A stretch of DNA of 64,000 bases, taken from positions 1-64,000 of the forward strand of contig JAIQFV010000008.1 of NCBI GenBank assembly GCA_020073085.1, in the 5' to 3' direction. Below the pieces are notes generated by a model that saw only the letters and a list, made by a program, of their open reading frames with translations, made no database searches and was not told the origin of the DNA. This document shows positions 52,903 through 62,755 of this stretch, piece by piece. Numbering within the stretch: position 1 is the first letter of the stretch; each line of letters starts with the position of its first letter. The stretch is from Terriglobia bacterium (GTDB lineage: Bacteria; Acidobacteriota; Terriglobia; JAIQFV01). The position numbers and the translations under genes are program-made.

Positions 52903-55499
52903 TGGGGAGCCGGCCCGGTGAGGGTGATTTGAACATGGTCGACGGGTCCCCGGATACTGATGGGGATGGGTGTAGCAGGATGACCTTTCCTGGGGGCTGA
53001 TTTTTCGGCTGTCCCGGCCAGATCCAGTTCCAACGTCCTGGAGCACGTTCCGGAAAAAGTCCCCTTGAAATCGCCTCGCATCAGGTGGGCGTGACCAATC
53101 TTAATGGTCTCCGGGGTGTAGTCCAGATCGAGATCGAGCGTGAATGGCGTGTCGCGAGGCACGGCCGAGGATGAGATATTCAGGCGCGAGCGCAACTCCG
53201 CTGCGGCAAGAGGAATTTTTAAACCCACGTTTCTGAGATCGCGGACACTGGCGCGCACATGGCCCGAGAGGGCGTCTCTCCACGACTGGCCCTTTTGCTT
53301 TTCCCCGGTAAAGGCATATTCGCCCGAGACATTCCCCTCCACCACGGAATCCATCGGAGTGAGCAAGGCCGTCAGGGTATCGAGATTCATGTTTTCCGCA
53401 TTCCCTTCAACCCGCATACGGGGGCGTCCCTCCGGCCAGTCCAGATGCAGGTGGCCTTGGCTGCTCCCGCCATAGGCTTCCAGCGAGAACCGATCCAACA
53501 ACAGCGAATGGCGCAGAACTTCGAAATCTGAACGGAGATTATTCACGCGGAGGCGATTGAACTGAAGCGTCATCGCGCTCAGCGTCCCCGTCCAATGGAA
53601 ATCGGAACGGCGAGATGAGGGCGGAGCGTTCCCGGAAGGCGTTCCCTCGAAACGAATCCCCGCCTGAATACCCAGCTGCAGTAATTCACCGACATCCAAA
53701 ACGCTCGCACTCAACCTCGCCTCGCCCTGGCGGTAATCCAGTCCGTGGAACTGGAGATTGCCTGACGCCATCGAGGCGCCCCAAGTCAACCGCGTGACGG
53801 TAAGCAGGGAGGCATCGTTCTTCCCTTCATACTTGACCGCATCCATGTGAAGGTCATTCGCGCCTTCCGGGTGAAGCGTGATGTCGTGACCGGAGAAACT
53901 GCCGGTAAGGGATGCCCGGTCTGCCGGCTTCTTCCCTATCCCCCAGTGCAGTGCAAAATCCGCCACCCCTTCAGCCCTTGGAGCCAAGGGCCAGAAACCC
54001 AGGCTGCGTCCGATCTTCTCCAAGCCCTCGATCTCGACTTCGGACCCTGTCATCTCCAGGGTCCACTGCGGAGGTGCAAAGAGATTTGCAAGGGAGCCTC
54101 TGAACTGGACGGGAGGTTGCCGGCGGTTGCCCACCTCGATGGAATCCCAGGCCAGAACCCTATCGGCCAACGAGATCTTTACCGGACCGAACGTCACCGG
54201 ACTCGCTAGAAACCGGCTTTCCATCCGCCCTTCCGGACTGGATATCCTTCCCGACATCACAGGGGAACCCCAGGGTCCGGTCAATCGATATTCCACCTTT
54301 GCTTCACCTCTCAAATGGGTCTCCGGAGGAATCCGGCTGGTGAAGCCGCGGGCTACGTTCAACGCGTCGTCCAGCATGAATTTCTCCGAAACCACCATGA
54401 AGTCCATGGCGGGCCGGGAAAGACGATCAAGTCCGCCCGTGACCGTGAACTGGCTCGTCCCGACCACTAACAGGGCCCCCGAAATCGTGAAAGAACCGCC
54501 GATGCGCAGATCCGCGTGGGGGAACTGGAGGGTTGCCGAATGAAATTGTTCCCGGGGAAGTGCGGCCCACGAGTGCAGGTCCAGGAGGTCGACCGCACCG
54601 CTCAGATGGAGGGGTCCGTTCAGTGGACCGTTGAAGCTGGCGCGCCCATCGAACAGGCCATGGAGGTAGGTTGTTCTCCCGGTCAGCAAAGAGAAGACGT
54701 CAGAGTACGGAAACTTCTCGAGCCTCGCCTGCCCTTGAATGCCCGCAGACCAGAATGAAGAAGTTGGGAACGGACCCAGAGAGCCGTTCAACCGGAGCGA
54801 TCCTGAATTTTCCATTGCTACATCTGTCCTCGTCGGCTTCATTTTTACGTCAAAGTCGATCCCGTTGCTGAACCACGCTGGCTCTATTTTTCCAGTGACC
54901 TCGGTCAGGATGAATACCTTCTTCTCGTAAGGACCGCTGAGATCCTTGAAGTTAATCCGGTCCCCGTCAAGATAAATCCTCAAGGGCAGGGGGCGGATGG
55001 TTCCTGGCGGTGAAGGCCGGCCTTGGGCCCGTGGGCCCGGGATCGTCGCCTCTGCGGGGGGGGGCACTGAACCCGCGAACCACGTTTCAAAATTCCATCG
55101 ACCTTCAGCATTGCGGACAAGATTGAGGCTCGCCTGTCGGAGCGTGATTCGAGAGAGTTCGAATCGTCCCAGCAAAAGCGAACGCCAACTCACGACAAAA
55201 TGAACACGATCCGCGTACAAAAAGGGCTCGCTCCCAAATCCGGGAGCTTCCTCGACATAGACATTTTCCAAGTTGAACCCAAGCCCTGAAATAACGGTGA
55301 AGTTCAGGTTGATCCCTTTCACCGAACGACCCATGGCGTGGGTCAAGGCGGTCTCGATTCGGCGGGAAAATCGGTTGATCAGGAAATCATGAATGGGGGT
55401 GATATCGACGATGAAAGAGAGGATGACCACGACGAGGAGAAGGATAACGGCCACCCGCAGGGTCTTCTTGAACACCTTCTTGAAGGAGGATCGATTCAT
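52896..55499 (-). CDS. AsmA-family protein
   Basis: An 867-residue protein with an N-terminal membrane anchor (VAVILLLVVVILSFIV) followed by long repetitive beta structure. It shows the AsmA pattern of an N-terminal chorein-like start (INRFSRRIETALTHAMGRSVKG...NLENVYVEEAPGFGSEPFLYADRVHF) and a C-terminal AsmA_2-like region (LPLAAAELRSRLNISSSAVPRDTPF). AsmA-like proteins such as TamB and YhdP bridge the periplasm and move phospholipids to the outer membrane. It is the last of three minus-strand genes with rnc and a TPR protein, and it converges with the preceding gene. Confidence 0.85.
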   Translation of the reverse strand: MNRSSFKKVFKKTLRVAVILLLVVVILSFIVDITPIHDFLINRFSRRIETALTHAMGRSVKGINLNFTVISGLGFNLENVYVEEAPGFGSEPFLYADRVHFVVSWRSLLLGRFELSRITLRQASLNLVRNAEGRWNFETWFAGSVPPPAEATIPGPRAQGRPSPPGTIRPLPLRIYLDGDRINFKDLSGPYEKKVFILTEVTGKIEPAWFSNGIDFDVKMKPTRTDVAMENSGSLRLNGSLGPFPTSSFWSAGIQGQARLEKFPYSDVFSLLTGRTTYLHGLFDGRASFNGPLNGPLHLSGAVDLLDLHSWAALPREQFHSATLQFPHADLRIGGSFTISGALLVVGTSQFTVTGGLDRLSRPAMDFMVVSEKFMLDDALNVARGFTSRIPPETHLRGEAKVEYRLTGPWGSPVMSGRISSPEGRMESRFLASPVTFGPVKISLADRVLAWDSIEVGNRRQPPVQFRGSLANLFAPPQWTLEMTGSEVEIEGLEKIGRSLGFWPLAPRAEGVADFALHWGIGKKPADRASLTGSFSGHDITLHPEGANDLHMDAVKYEGKNDASLLTVTRLTWGASMASGNLQFHGLDYRQGEARLSASVLDVGELLQLGIQAGIRFEGTPSGNAPPSSRRSDFHWTGTLSAMTLQFNRLRVNNLRSDFEVLRHSLLLDRFSLEAYGGSSQGHLHLDWPEGRPRMRVEGNAENMNLDTLTALLTPMDSVVEGNVSGEYAFTGEKQKGQSWRDALSGHVRASVRDLRNVGLKIPLAAAELRSRLNISSSAVPRDTPFTLDLDLDYTPETIKIGHAHLMRGDFKGTFSGTCSRTLELDLAGTAEKSAPRKGHPATPIPISIRGPVDHVQITLTGPAPHQ

Positions 55500-55551
55500 G
55501 AAAAGGAAGAGGCTATGGATGTTTCAGGAGAGAGGTTGAGGGACCCCGGAT

Positions 55552-56241
55552 TCATTCGGAAGCGCCTGAGAAGTGTCGCAGGGCAAGTCGCGCCGCTTCC
55601 TGTTCCGCCGTTTTCTTGCTCATGCCCTCCGCCGCCCCTCGGAAATCATCGCCCACGCGGACCTCGACGGTGAAAACCTTGCAATGATCCGGCCCGGTCT
55701 CCCGGATCACCATATACTCGGCGGGCATGCGCTTAAGCGCCTGAAGCTTTTCCTGGAGCGCCGATTTGGGATCGGTCATGTCCAACATCTCAAGGTCAAT
55801 TTCACGGACGCAGGAGAAGATGAACTCGTCCACAAACCGCTCAGCCGATTGAAAACCGCCATCCAGATAAATGGCCGCAATCAGGGCTTCCAAGCCATCC
55901 ACGAGCAACGCGTGCTTGACGCGACCTCCGGTTTTCTCTTCACCCCGGCCGAGCCGCAGATATTTGCCGAGCTCCAAACGCTCCGCCACCAGGTAGAGGT
56001 TCTTCGCGCTGACCAGGAAGGACTTCAACTTCGAAAGCTTCCCCTCATTGAGCTCGGGGTAATGCTTCACGAGGCGATCGCTGATGATCAGCCCTAACAC
56101 CGAGTCTCCAAGGAATTCCAGTTGTTCGTTGTCGGCTGAGAGCCCCTGTTCATTCGCGCAGGAACTGTGCGTCATCGCGCGTTCCAGCAAGTCAGGCCGA
56201 TGGAACTTGTACACGATTTTTGATTCAAGCTCTTCAAACAT
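55552..56241 (-). CDS. rnc: ribonuclease III
   Basis: A 229-residue RNase III with the signature NEQLEFLGDSVLG (active Glu/Asp), a second acidic helix (DGLEALIAAIYLDGG) and a C-terminal double-stranded-RNA-binding domain (DPKSALQEKLQALKR... to SKKTAEQEAARLAL). It processes rRNA precursors and double-stranded RNA. The frame opens further upstream from TTG 56301, but the ATG at 56241 matches the usual MxxLExxIxYxF start; no clear ribosome site precedes it. Confidence 0.95.
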   Translation of the reverse strand: MFEELESKIVYKFHRPDLLERAMTHSSCANEQGLSADNEQLEFLGDSVLGLIISDRLVKHYPELNEGKLSKLKSFLVSAKNLYLVAERLELGKYLRLGRGEEKTGGRVKHALLVDGLEALIAAIYLDGGFQSAERFVDEFIFSCVREIDLEMLDMTDPKSALQEKLQALKRMPAEYMVIRETGPDHCKVFTVEVRVGDDFRGAAEGMSKKTAEQEAARLALRHFSGASE

Positions 56242-56371
56242 ACGATAGTGCACCACAATAAGAAAAGGGCTAGCGCCATCCGACTCGACTCGCCCCAGCA
56301 ATTCATCGCGACAGGGGGCGTGCCAGCGCCTGCTCCCCCCCCGGAAAGCGGCAAAAGCCTCCTTGGCCGGC

Positions 56372-57214
56372 CTACTTTAAACCGGAGGCCGCCTCACTAA
56401 TCATTTTGTCCAAGCCGTCCAGGGAGCCATTGTTCTTGGCCTTGTACAGCTGTTCCAGATAGGACTTGGCTTGCGAAGGGCCATTCATCGCGACACTCGT
56501 GGCCAAGGCCTTCAGGGCCTCGTCATTCTTCTTGGCAAAGGAATAGGAGAGCCCGAGACGATAATAGGCGATCGGATCCTTGGGATAAACCTCCAGCGAC
56601 TTCTTGTATTCGGAAATCGCCTCATCGTAGCTCTTCTTGTGCAGAGCCACGAACCCCAAAGCTGAATAGGCTCCGCCCTGAAGTTGCGCCTTCTGCATCT
56701 TCCACTGATCCTCGGTCATCGGGGCGGGCTTTTGCATGGAGTTTGCGACCTCCAACAGCTTCTTGGCATAGTCCGTGGTGTGGTCGAGCTTCTGCTGGCG
56801 GTCGAGGTCATCGTCTTTGATGCGCTCCGGAATCACCGTTGAGAGCATGAATAAGGCAAAGGCGTTCGAGGAATCCGCCGCCAGGATCTTCTCACCGCAC
56901 TCGACGGTTTTCTCGTAGTTGTTGAGTTGTTGATAGCCCACTACCACCTGCGGAAGAACGTACGGGACGTTGAGTTCAGAGTCTGGAAAATCCTTGATGA
57001 ATTGCTCTCCCATCGCTGTCTTCTTGGTGAAATCGGTTTCCGAACTGAACTTTGAATAGGCATCATATTCCTGCTGTGTCTTGGCTTGGGGCTGCTTGGG
57101 CACCGGCTTGGGGGCCGGTGTCTGGGGCTGCGTTTGCGCCTGTGCTGCCGCGAAAGTGGAGATCCCCCCAAGGAGGATGGTGGCGACCAAGACCGCGACA
57201 AATCGCTTTTTCAT
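56372..57214 (-). CDS. secreted TPR protein
   Basis: About 280 residues with a signal peptide (MKKRFVAVLVATILLGGIS...AAAQ), a Gln/Pro-rich stretch, then helical repeats with clear TPR units near 190-260 (SALGFVALHKKSYDEAISEYKKSLEVYPKDPIAYYRLGLSYSFAKKNDEALKAL). A periplasmic scaffold or interaction protein; partners unknown. It lies 130 nt upstream of rnc. AAGGAG is at a long spacing from the ATG at 57214; a GTG at 57235 is an alternative start. Confidence 0.85.
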   Translation of the reverse strand: MKKRFVAVLVATILLGGISTFAAAQAQTQPQTPAPKPVPKQPQAKTQQEYDAYSKFSSETDFTKKTAMGEQFIKDFPDSELNVPYVLPQVVVGYQQLNNYEKTVECGEKILAADSSNAFALFMLSTVIPERIKDDDLDRQQKLDHTTDYAKKLLEVANSMQKPAPMTEDQWKMQKAQLQGGAYSALGFVALHKKSYDEAISEYKKSLEVYPKDPIAYYRLGLSYSFAKKNDEALKALATSVAMNGPSQAKSYLEQLYKAKNNGSLDGLDKMISEAASGLK

Positions 57215-57599
57215 AGAGTGGCTTTTCTCCTTCACGAATTGATTCTCCGGGAGGCGATGAAGGCAAGTTCTCGACAGAAAGACCTGGGAGCAGATGGCCG
57301 CAGTATTCCGATCAAACGCCTACTCTCCATGGCACCGAGAGAGTCCCGCAATGCTAACCAAAAGAGGGGGCACTGTCAAGGTGAGGGCCGACGGTGAGGG
57401 CCGACGGCTGGCGTCCAGTGGGCAACCCGCTTTACCGGTTCATTCTGAGTCGTCTCGGGGGCATTTCTAACACGTCCTGGATTGGCTGCCGGTAACCGCC
57501 TCCCTCCGCTTGGCCTCCGCCTGCGTTGACTTTCCCGAGGGCGAGGGGTAATATTTTTGGCGTCAGAAAAGGTCAACCCGATTGGGAGCAGGAGATTCA
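57215..57599. other. divergent intergenic region
   Basis: No gene is seen. A 13-mer, GTGAGGGCCGACG, occurs twice in tandem at about 57382-57410. The promoter at 57526-57554 serves the plus-strand gene at 57600. Confidence 0.45.
57526..57554 (+). promoter_or_regulatory. sigma70-type promoter for the gene at 57600
   Basis: TTGACT (57526-57531) and TAATAT (57549-57554) are 17 nt apart, about 45 nt before the GTG start. Confidence 0.55.
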
Positions 57600-57929
57600 G
57601 TGGAACTGAGCGACGAATTAAAGGACCGATTGAAAGCCCTGGGACTTACCATCAGCTCAGTATTGTCGGATTCCAGCCAGATCGCAGAGGCCGTGGCGGC
57701 CATCAAGGAATCCGGCTATGACTTATTCCTCGTTCTTGAAGCAACGATCGGGTTGAGCCGAAACCGGGAGGATGCGTCGAGTCTCCCCCGCTCAGAAATG
57801 GTCACGCCCACTGAGTCCGGCGAGTTCAAACTGAATATCACCGCTTCGGACAAGCAGTTTCTCCAGGCCTTGCGAATCAAGGTGGATGAAATCAGCTCCC
57901 CTGAAATTTCCGGGCCCGCCGGGGAATGA
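57600..57929 (+). CDS. 109-residue conserved-looking cytoplasmic protein, unknown function
   Basis: A small acidic, helical protein starting VELSDELKDRLKALGLTISSVLSD, without signal or membrane segments. The GTG at 57600 has GGAG 6 nt upstream and a good promoter, which is why I prefer it to the in-frame upstream start at 57582. I do not recognise the family. It is followed after 40 nt by a small secreted protein. Confidence 0.65.
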   Translation: MELSDELKDRLKALGLTISSVLSDSSQIAEAVAAIKESGYDLFLVLEATIGLSRNREDASSLPRSEMVTPTESGEFKLNITASDKQFLQALRIKVDEISSPEISGPAGE

Positions 57930-57969
57930 GTCCAAATTGAGTTCTTCCGTGTCCATCCGTGTCTCAGCC

Positions 57970-58290
57970 ATGAACAAAAAAATCCTTGCCCCCCTTATCC
58001 TGAGCCTGTTCCTCCTTCTACCGATGTTCACTTCTCCTGTGGCGGCTCAGGGTCCGAACACAGCCCCCAGTGCGGGATCTCGAAACCGTTATCAAGTCAT
58101 GAGGGGGACCGTGGAAGTGTTTTCACAGCGTGCGATCACGGTAAGGGACGCCAAACAGATGTATGTCGTGCGCACCTTCTCTTACGATCCCAAGCTTCTT
58201 CCCAAGATGCAAAATCGAAAGTACCGAAAGGGCGATCGCGTCAAAGTGAAGTATATCCGCGGAACCGATATCGCTGTTCAGGTGAAGTAG
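57970..58290 (+). CDS. small secreted protein of unknown function
   Basis: A 106-residue protein with a signal peptide (MNKKILAPLILSLFLLLPMF...VAAQ) and a small basic domain reading like a beta-barrel (MRGTVEVFSQRAITVRDAKQ, then RKGDRVKVKYIRGTDIAVQVK). The VKV..I.G..I pattern recalls small OB-like domains. Probably periplasmic. There is no clear ribosome site; the frame is open to 57886 but the signal peptide fixes the likely start. Confidence 0.65.
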   Translation: MNKKILAPLILSLFLLLPMFTSPVAAQGPNTAPSAGSRNRYQVMRGTVEVFSQRAITVRDAKQMYVVRTFSYDPKLLPKMQNRKYRKGDRVKVKYIRGTDIAVQVK

Positions 58291-58529
58291 TTGCCTTCCC
58301 TCTACAGAGCCGATTCGGATCAGGCCTCGATATTCTATCTCCCCTCGAACACATCCGGCCTCTCGTCGCATAAGGACAAGTAGCCCCCAGCCCTCTCCAT
58401 TCGCCACCAGTCCGGACGGAGACGGTTCATGGCCCGCGGGTGGAGGTGACTTGTTTGTATCCCCCCGGGCTTCTTCGATGTAGAATGATCATGGCTGCTC
58501 CACATTTATTTGGCACATCCGCCTTGACC

Positions 58530-59948
58530 ATGCCGAAGGAAAAATTCATTCGTAAAGGTCCAGCGTACTGGATCATCAACCCCTCCCTGACCCGGAACAA
58601 GAAGATCCCGGTCATCGCCAATGAGAATATCCTGGAGACGATTACGGACCGCGTCATCCAACAGGCCTCCAACACCGCCAATGCCGAGGGTGTTGAGAGC
58701 GTGGTGCTAAACCCCGACGCCCATGAGGGCTACGGGGCGCCGATCGGCTGCGTGGTCGTCACCTCTGACACCCTCATGCCGGGTCCGGTCGGGTTTGACA
58801 TCAGTTGTTCGATGAGCTTTCTCCAGACCGACCTGCAGCCCGCCGACGTTCTCGACCGGCGTGTCCGCCGGACCCTGATCCAGGAAATTGAGAAGCGAAT
58901 CGCCCTGGGAGCGGGCTCCAAGCCGGCGCCGCTGCAACAACGGGTGACGCCACAGGAATTCCACGAGATCATCGGACGCGGCCCGGAGGCGCGGGAGATT
59001 CTCACGAGTCATGACGTGGATCTCAGTTGGACGGGAAATTTGGAACGAAAGTGGCTCGAGGCCGACCCGGACGTGATCAGCAAGCGCGCTTTTGAGAGAG
59101 GATTTGATCAGCTCGGATCCCTGGGCGGAGGCAATCATTTCATTGAAATGGAGACCAGTGAGATCGTGGATTCAAAGCTGGCCAGCCATTTCGGCGTCGG
59201 GGAGGGAGTCGTGATTGTCACCCACTGCGGCTCGCGCGGGTTCGGCCACCAGATTGCCTCCGAGTTCTTTAAGCAGCTCGAACACGATTTCAAAGCAGCC
59301 GACCAACCCTTCCCCGGAAATGACCGGGAATTGGTATTCTGCTACCGTGACACGCCCAGAGGGGAACGTTACTGGAAGTCGGTGGGCTGCGGGGCGAACT
59401 TTGCCATCGTGAACCATCTCTTCATCAACACCGCGCTCCGCGATTCACTCCGGACCATCTTTCCCGGCGTGAATTGTTATCTGGTCTACCTGATATCGCA
59501 TAACCTCGTCCAGCCGGAAGTGATCGAGGGAAAAACAAAGTTCGTTCACCGAAAGGGTGCGACACGGGCCCTTCCTTCGGGCCATCCCTTGCTGCAGGGG
59601 ACCAAGTTTGAAGCCACGGGGCATCCCGCGCTCGTGCCCGGGTCCGCCCTGGCTGGATCGAGCCTGATGGTTGCTGATGTCAATTCCCACCTCACCCACC
59701 ACTCCGTCAACCATGGGGCGGGACGCGCCATGGGTCGGAACCAGGCGCGCCGCACCCTCGATCAAAAATCGGTCGACGAAGAGATGGAACGTCATGACGT
59801 CCTCTTTAATTATCGCCACTATCCGATCGACGAGTCTGCCGCCGCCTACAAGAATTACGAGGACGTCATTCAATCCATGCTCGAGGCGAGGATCGCCCGC
59901 CTCGTCTCGAGGCACAAGCCGCTGATGGTGTTGAAGGGAAATGACTAG
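58530..59948 (+). CDS. rtcB: RtcB-family RNA ligase
   Basis: About 472 residues. RtcB joins 2',3'-cyclic phosphate or 3'-phosphate RNA ends to 5'-OH ends using GTP and Mn2+. Visible are DAHEGYGAPIG, GFDISCSM (metal-binding Asp and Cys), GGGNHFIE, THCGSRGFGHQ, SHNLV and NHGAGRAMGR, whose His is the guanylylated residue. All key ligands are kept, so it should be active. I chose the ATG at 58530 (MPKEKFIRKG); an upstream ATG at 58491 is possible, and neither has a clear ribosome site. No RtcA or archease gene is adjacent. Confidence 0.92.
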   Translation: MPKEKFIRKGPAYWIINPSLTRNKKIPVIANENILETITDRVIQQASNTANAEGVESVVLNPDAHEGYGAPIGCVVVTSDTLMPGPVGFDISCSMSFLQTDLQPADVLDRRVRRTLIQEIEKRIALGAGSKPAPLQQRVTPQEFHEIIGRGPEAREILTSHDVDLSWTGNLERKWLEADPDVISKRAFERGFDQLGSLGGGNHFIEMETSEIVDSKLASHFGVGEGVVIVTHCGSRGFGHQIASEFFKQLEHDFKAADQPFPGNDRELVFCYRDTPRGERYWKSVGCGANFAIVNHLFINTALRDSLRTIFPGVNCYLVYLISHNLVQPEVIEGKTKFVHRKGATRALPSGHPLLQGTKFEATGHPALVPGSALAGSSLMVADVNSHLTHHSVNHGAGRAMGRNQARRTLDQKSVDEEMERHDVLFNYRHYPIDESAAAYKNYEDVIQSMLEARIARLVSRHKPLMVLKGND

Positions 59949-60123
59949 TCGAGTCCTTTCCCACCTTCATGACCCGGGAGGCATCATGGTCTCGGCACTG
60001 AAGGGCCCCGGCACCCCTCCCGAAGAATCTGCACATGACCTCCAACCTTCTTTGATGTCCTGCATCTAAGGTGTCCAGAGAGACTGCACAGGTAAATCAG
60101 GGTTGCAGGAGAGGATGACCGTC

Positions 60124-60498
60124 ATGAAGAAAGGCAGGCAGGCAGGAATTCTCTTAATCAGTATCGTATTGTTGTTGGGGTTAGCCGGTGCATCCCGTGC
60201 CCAATGGTACAGCGAAAAGGAGATTAAGAAACTACGCAAAAGCTCGCGCGCGGTTGTCACCCTGGCGCAGGCTTCCGTGCGACTGGATGTCCATCCGAAA
60301 GACGCCCTTGTTTATGTGGATGGCAATCTGGCTGGGACGGTACAAGATTTCAATGGCCGTAACGAACGACTTTTTCTCTTTCCCGGACGGCACACCATCG
60401 AGCTGCGCGATCCCAATTATGAGACCTTCTCGACCGATGTGAAGGTCCTCCCCGAACAAGACTTCCGGCTGAAGGTCCGCATGCACAAACGGGGATAG
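60124..60498 (+). CDS. secreted PEGA-domain protein
   Basis: A 124-residue protein with a signal peptide (ending ...AGASRAQ) and one PEGA-type domain (SVRLDVHPKDALVYVDGNLAGTVQDF...FLFPGRHTIELRDPNYETF). PEGA domains are small surface or periplasmic beta modules of unclear role. AGGAGAGG precedes the ATG at 60124 by about 9 nt; an in-frame ATG at 60115 is also possible. Confidence 0.8.
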   Translation: MKKGRQAGILLISIVLLLGLAGASRAQWYSEKEIKKLRKSSRAVVTLAQASVRLDVHPKDALVYVDGNLAGTVQDFNGRNERLFLFPGRHTIELRDPNYETFSTDVKVLPEQDFRLKVRMHKRG

Positions 60499-60673
60499 AG
60501 GTCCCACCTCCCCGGACAAAGCGTATATCCGTTGGGGGGGAGTGAAGCCGGTCGCGTGGCTTCGCCAGCCCCGGTTCGCGCCGAGGCTAGCCAACTTCCC
60601 AGACCGCCCGTCTTGGCATCTCAACTGGTATCCAGCGAAGTGGTTGCCCACAGACAGACGGGAAGGAGCGGCG

Positions 60674-61243
60674 CTAGGCGGTCGTCCCTCGACTTACACC
60701 CGCCGGGGCGGTCAATTTTGCCACGATGGCTTCGCCGAATGCCCTTGCGGCATCGGGGTTCTCGCCCGTCACCAGATTTCCATCCACCGTCACCGGCTCT
60801 CCCGTATAAACGACGCCTCCTTTTTCAAACTCTTTCATGGAGTCTGCCGTTTGGTATACCGTGGCCCGGCGACCCGTGAGGACACCGGCCCGCGCCAGAA
60901 CGGCCCCAGAAAGACAAATCGCCGCCGTCGTCTTCCCGGAGGCTTGGGCTTCAACAAGCAGGGCATGCAACAGCCGATCTCCCCAAAGATACTCCGGAGA
61001 CCCCATTCCACCCACCACCACGATGGCATCGAATTCTGCCATTTTTACCTCCGAAATCAGCAACTCCGGCTTTACCTTCGCGCCCAACATTCCCGTACAT
61101 TCCATTTTGGAGCGGCTAGCCACCTTTACCGTGGCGCCAGCCGCCTCGAGGATCTGCCGGGGGACAAGCAGTTCCTCATCCCGAAATTGATCGGGGGCAA
61201 TCACCATGACCACCCTCTTGTTGGTGAGCTTCGATATGACCAT
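60674..61243 (-). CDS. DJ-1/PfpI-family protein
   Basis: A 189-residue flavodoxin-like protein. The nucleophile Cys sits in AAICLSGAVLARAG after the strand, the conserved Glu lies in QFRDEEL, and VVVGGMGSPEYLW is the nearby oxyanion region. The usual Cys-His/Gly elbow reads CLSG. Members are deglycases, chaperones or peptidases; the role here is open. A strong GGAGG site precedes the ATG at 61243. Confidence 0.85.
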   Translation of the reverse strand: MVISKLTNKRVVMVIAPDQFRDEELLVPRQILEAAGATVKVASRSKMECTGMLGAKVKPELLISEVKMAEFDAIVVVGGMGSPEYLWGDRLLHALLVEAQASGKTTAAICLSGAVLARAGVLTGRRATVYQTADSMKEFEKGGVVYTGEPVTVDGNLVTGENPDAARAFGEAIVAKLTAPAGVSRGTTA

Positions 61244-61373
61244 GATGCCTCCTTCCTCTGCGTATCTGTAACCGGGGGTTTTCATTGAACGCCGGGAGCA
61301 TTAAAATTATAATCCCGACCGAACCCAGAGCCTCAACGGAAAGTTTGAACGGAGCCTCGTCCTGATTTCCTTC

Positions 61374-62615
61374 GTGCTGACAACCTTCTATGTGCTGGCG
61401 ATCCTTGTGGTGATCCAGGGTGTCGTCTCAGCGTCGGAGGGTGTGCGCTACCATCGATACATTCTATCCACCCCGCGCCGGGAGAGGGTTGAAGGGCCAC
61501 CGCCGAGGGTCACCGTGATCGTGCCTTGCAAAGGCGATGAGCACGAACTGGTGGAAAATCTGGACGCCGTCCTCCGCCAGGATTCTCCAGCGTTCGAAAC
61601 CATCTTTGTCACGGCCTCCGCGGATGATCCGGCCCAAGCGGTCTTTGAAGAACTGCGGATCAAGTTTCCCTGGCAAACCATCAAGAGTGTGGTCGCTGGC
61701 ACGAGTGACCAGCGCGGTGAGAAGGTAAATAATCTGTTGGAAGCGCTCGACCGATCCGATCCTTCCTCAGAGGTTTTTGTCTTTGCTGATTCCGATGCCC
61801 AGCCTCCCCCCTTTTGGTTAGGTGAACTGGTCGCTCCACTGCATGACCCGGAATCAGCGGCGGGCGCCTCCACCGGATATCGGTGGTACCTCCCGGAACG
61901 TCAAAACCCACCCAGCGTGCTGCGGAGTGCCTGGAATGCCGGGATTGTGACCCTGCTGGGACCCCATGACAATAATTTCTGCTGGGGCGGTTCCATGGCC
62001 ATCCGAAGAGAAACATTTGAGCGCGCCAGAGTCAGGGATTACTGGCAGCATTCTATCAGCGACGATTATTCATTGACGCAAGCCCTTCGGGATGCCCGAC
62101 TGTCAATCCACTTTGTGCCTCAATGCCTGCTCCCATCGCGAGGACGCACCACGTGGCGGGAGGTCACGGAATGGAGCACACGCCAACTCATCCTGACACG
62201 GATTTATTGGAATAAACTCTGGAAGCTGGCGGCCATCTCACAAACGGTCTTTTCTCTTGTCTTTCTTACGGCTACGGCGCTACTGCCGCGCGAATGGCGG
62301 TTATTTTCTTCGACGAAGAATTCCGCACCAGCCTTCTTCAGTTGGATCGCCCAGCTCCCCGTGACCAGTCTTTTGTTTACGATCTTCGTCCTTGGGTTTA
62401 TTCGGGGGCTCTTTCGGTGGCTTTCTGTGAGAGTCATTCTTTCAGACCACCGGGAGAACCTCAATCACTTCGCCTGGGCCTACATCTTCCTGCCGCCGGT
62501 GATCTCCCTCTTTAGCGCATACATCCTCTGGCGCTCGGCCATGACTCGCCTGGTGGCGTGGCGGGGCAAGGTCTACGAGCTGGTCTCGTCGCGGGAGGTC
62601 AAGGTCCTGCAATGA
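61374..62615 (+). CDS. membrane glycosyltransferase family 2, ceramide-glucosyltransferase-like
   Basis: A 413-residue protein with an N-terminal membrane helix, a GT-A domain (VTVIVPCKGDEHELVENL; FADSDAQPPPFWL as the DXD-type site; SISDDYSLTQAL as the later acidic motif; WSTRQLILTRIYW), and about three C-terminal helices. The layout resembles GT21 ceramide glucosyltransferases and HpnI-type hopanoid enzymes. It probably transfers a sugar to a lipid acceptor at the inner membrane. The start is GTG at 61374. No hopanoid genes are in the window. Confidence 0.8.
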   Translation: MLTTFYVLAILVVIQGVVSASEGVRYHRYILSTPRRERVEGPPPRVTVIVPCKGDEHELVENLDAVLRQDSPAFETIFVTASADDPAQAVFEELRIKFPWQTIKSVVAGTSDQRGEKVNNLLEALDRSDPSSEVFVFADSDAQPPPFWLGELVAPLHDPESAAGASTGYRWYLPERQNPPSVLRSAWNAGIVTLLGPHDNNFCWGGSMAIRRETFERARVRDYWQHSISDDYSLTQALRDARLSIHFVPQCLLPSRGRTTWREVTEWSTRQLILTRIYWNKLWKLAAISQTVFSLVFLTATALLPREWRLFSSTKNSAPAFFSWIAQLPVTSLLFTIFVLGFIRGLFRWLSVRVILSDHRENLNHFAWAYIFLPPVISLFSAYILWRSAMTRLVAWRGKVYELVSSREVKVLQ

Positions 62616-62755
62616 ACCTGGGGCACTGGGGGGCAGGACAAAGGGGAAGGATGCGGGGAGGCTAGAGATCTCGCGCAGGCCATCTCCAAGTTTCCCGGCG
62701 CCTTCTTTCCCGCGCTCTCTTTTGACAAACCCGACTCAAGGCTGGATAGCGGAGG

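Noticed and set aside
57382-57410. Tandem duplication GTGAGGGCCGACG
   Set aside because: Two copies of a 13-mer only, with no link to a gene signal; probably slippage.
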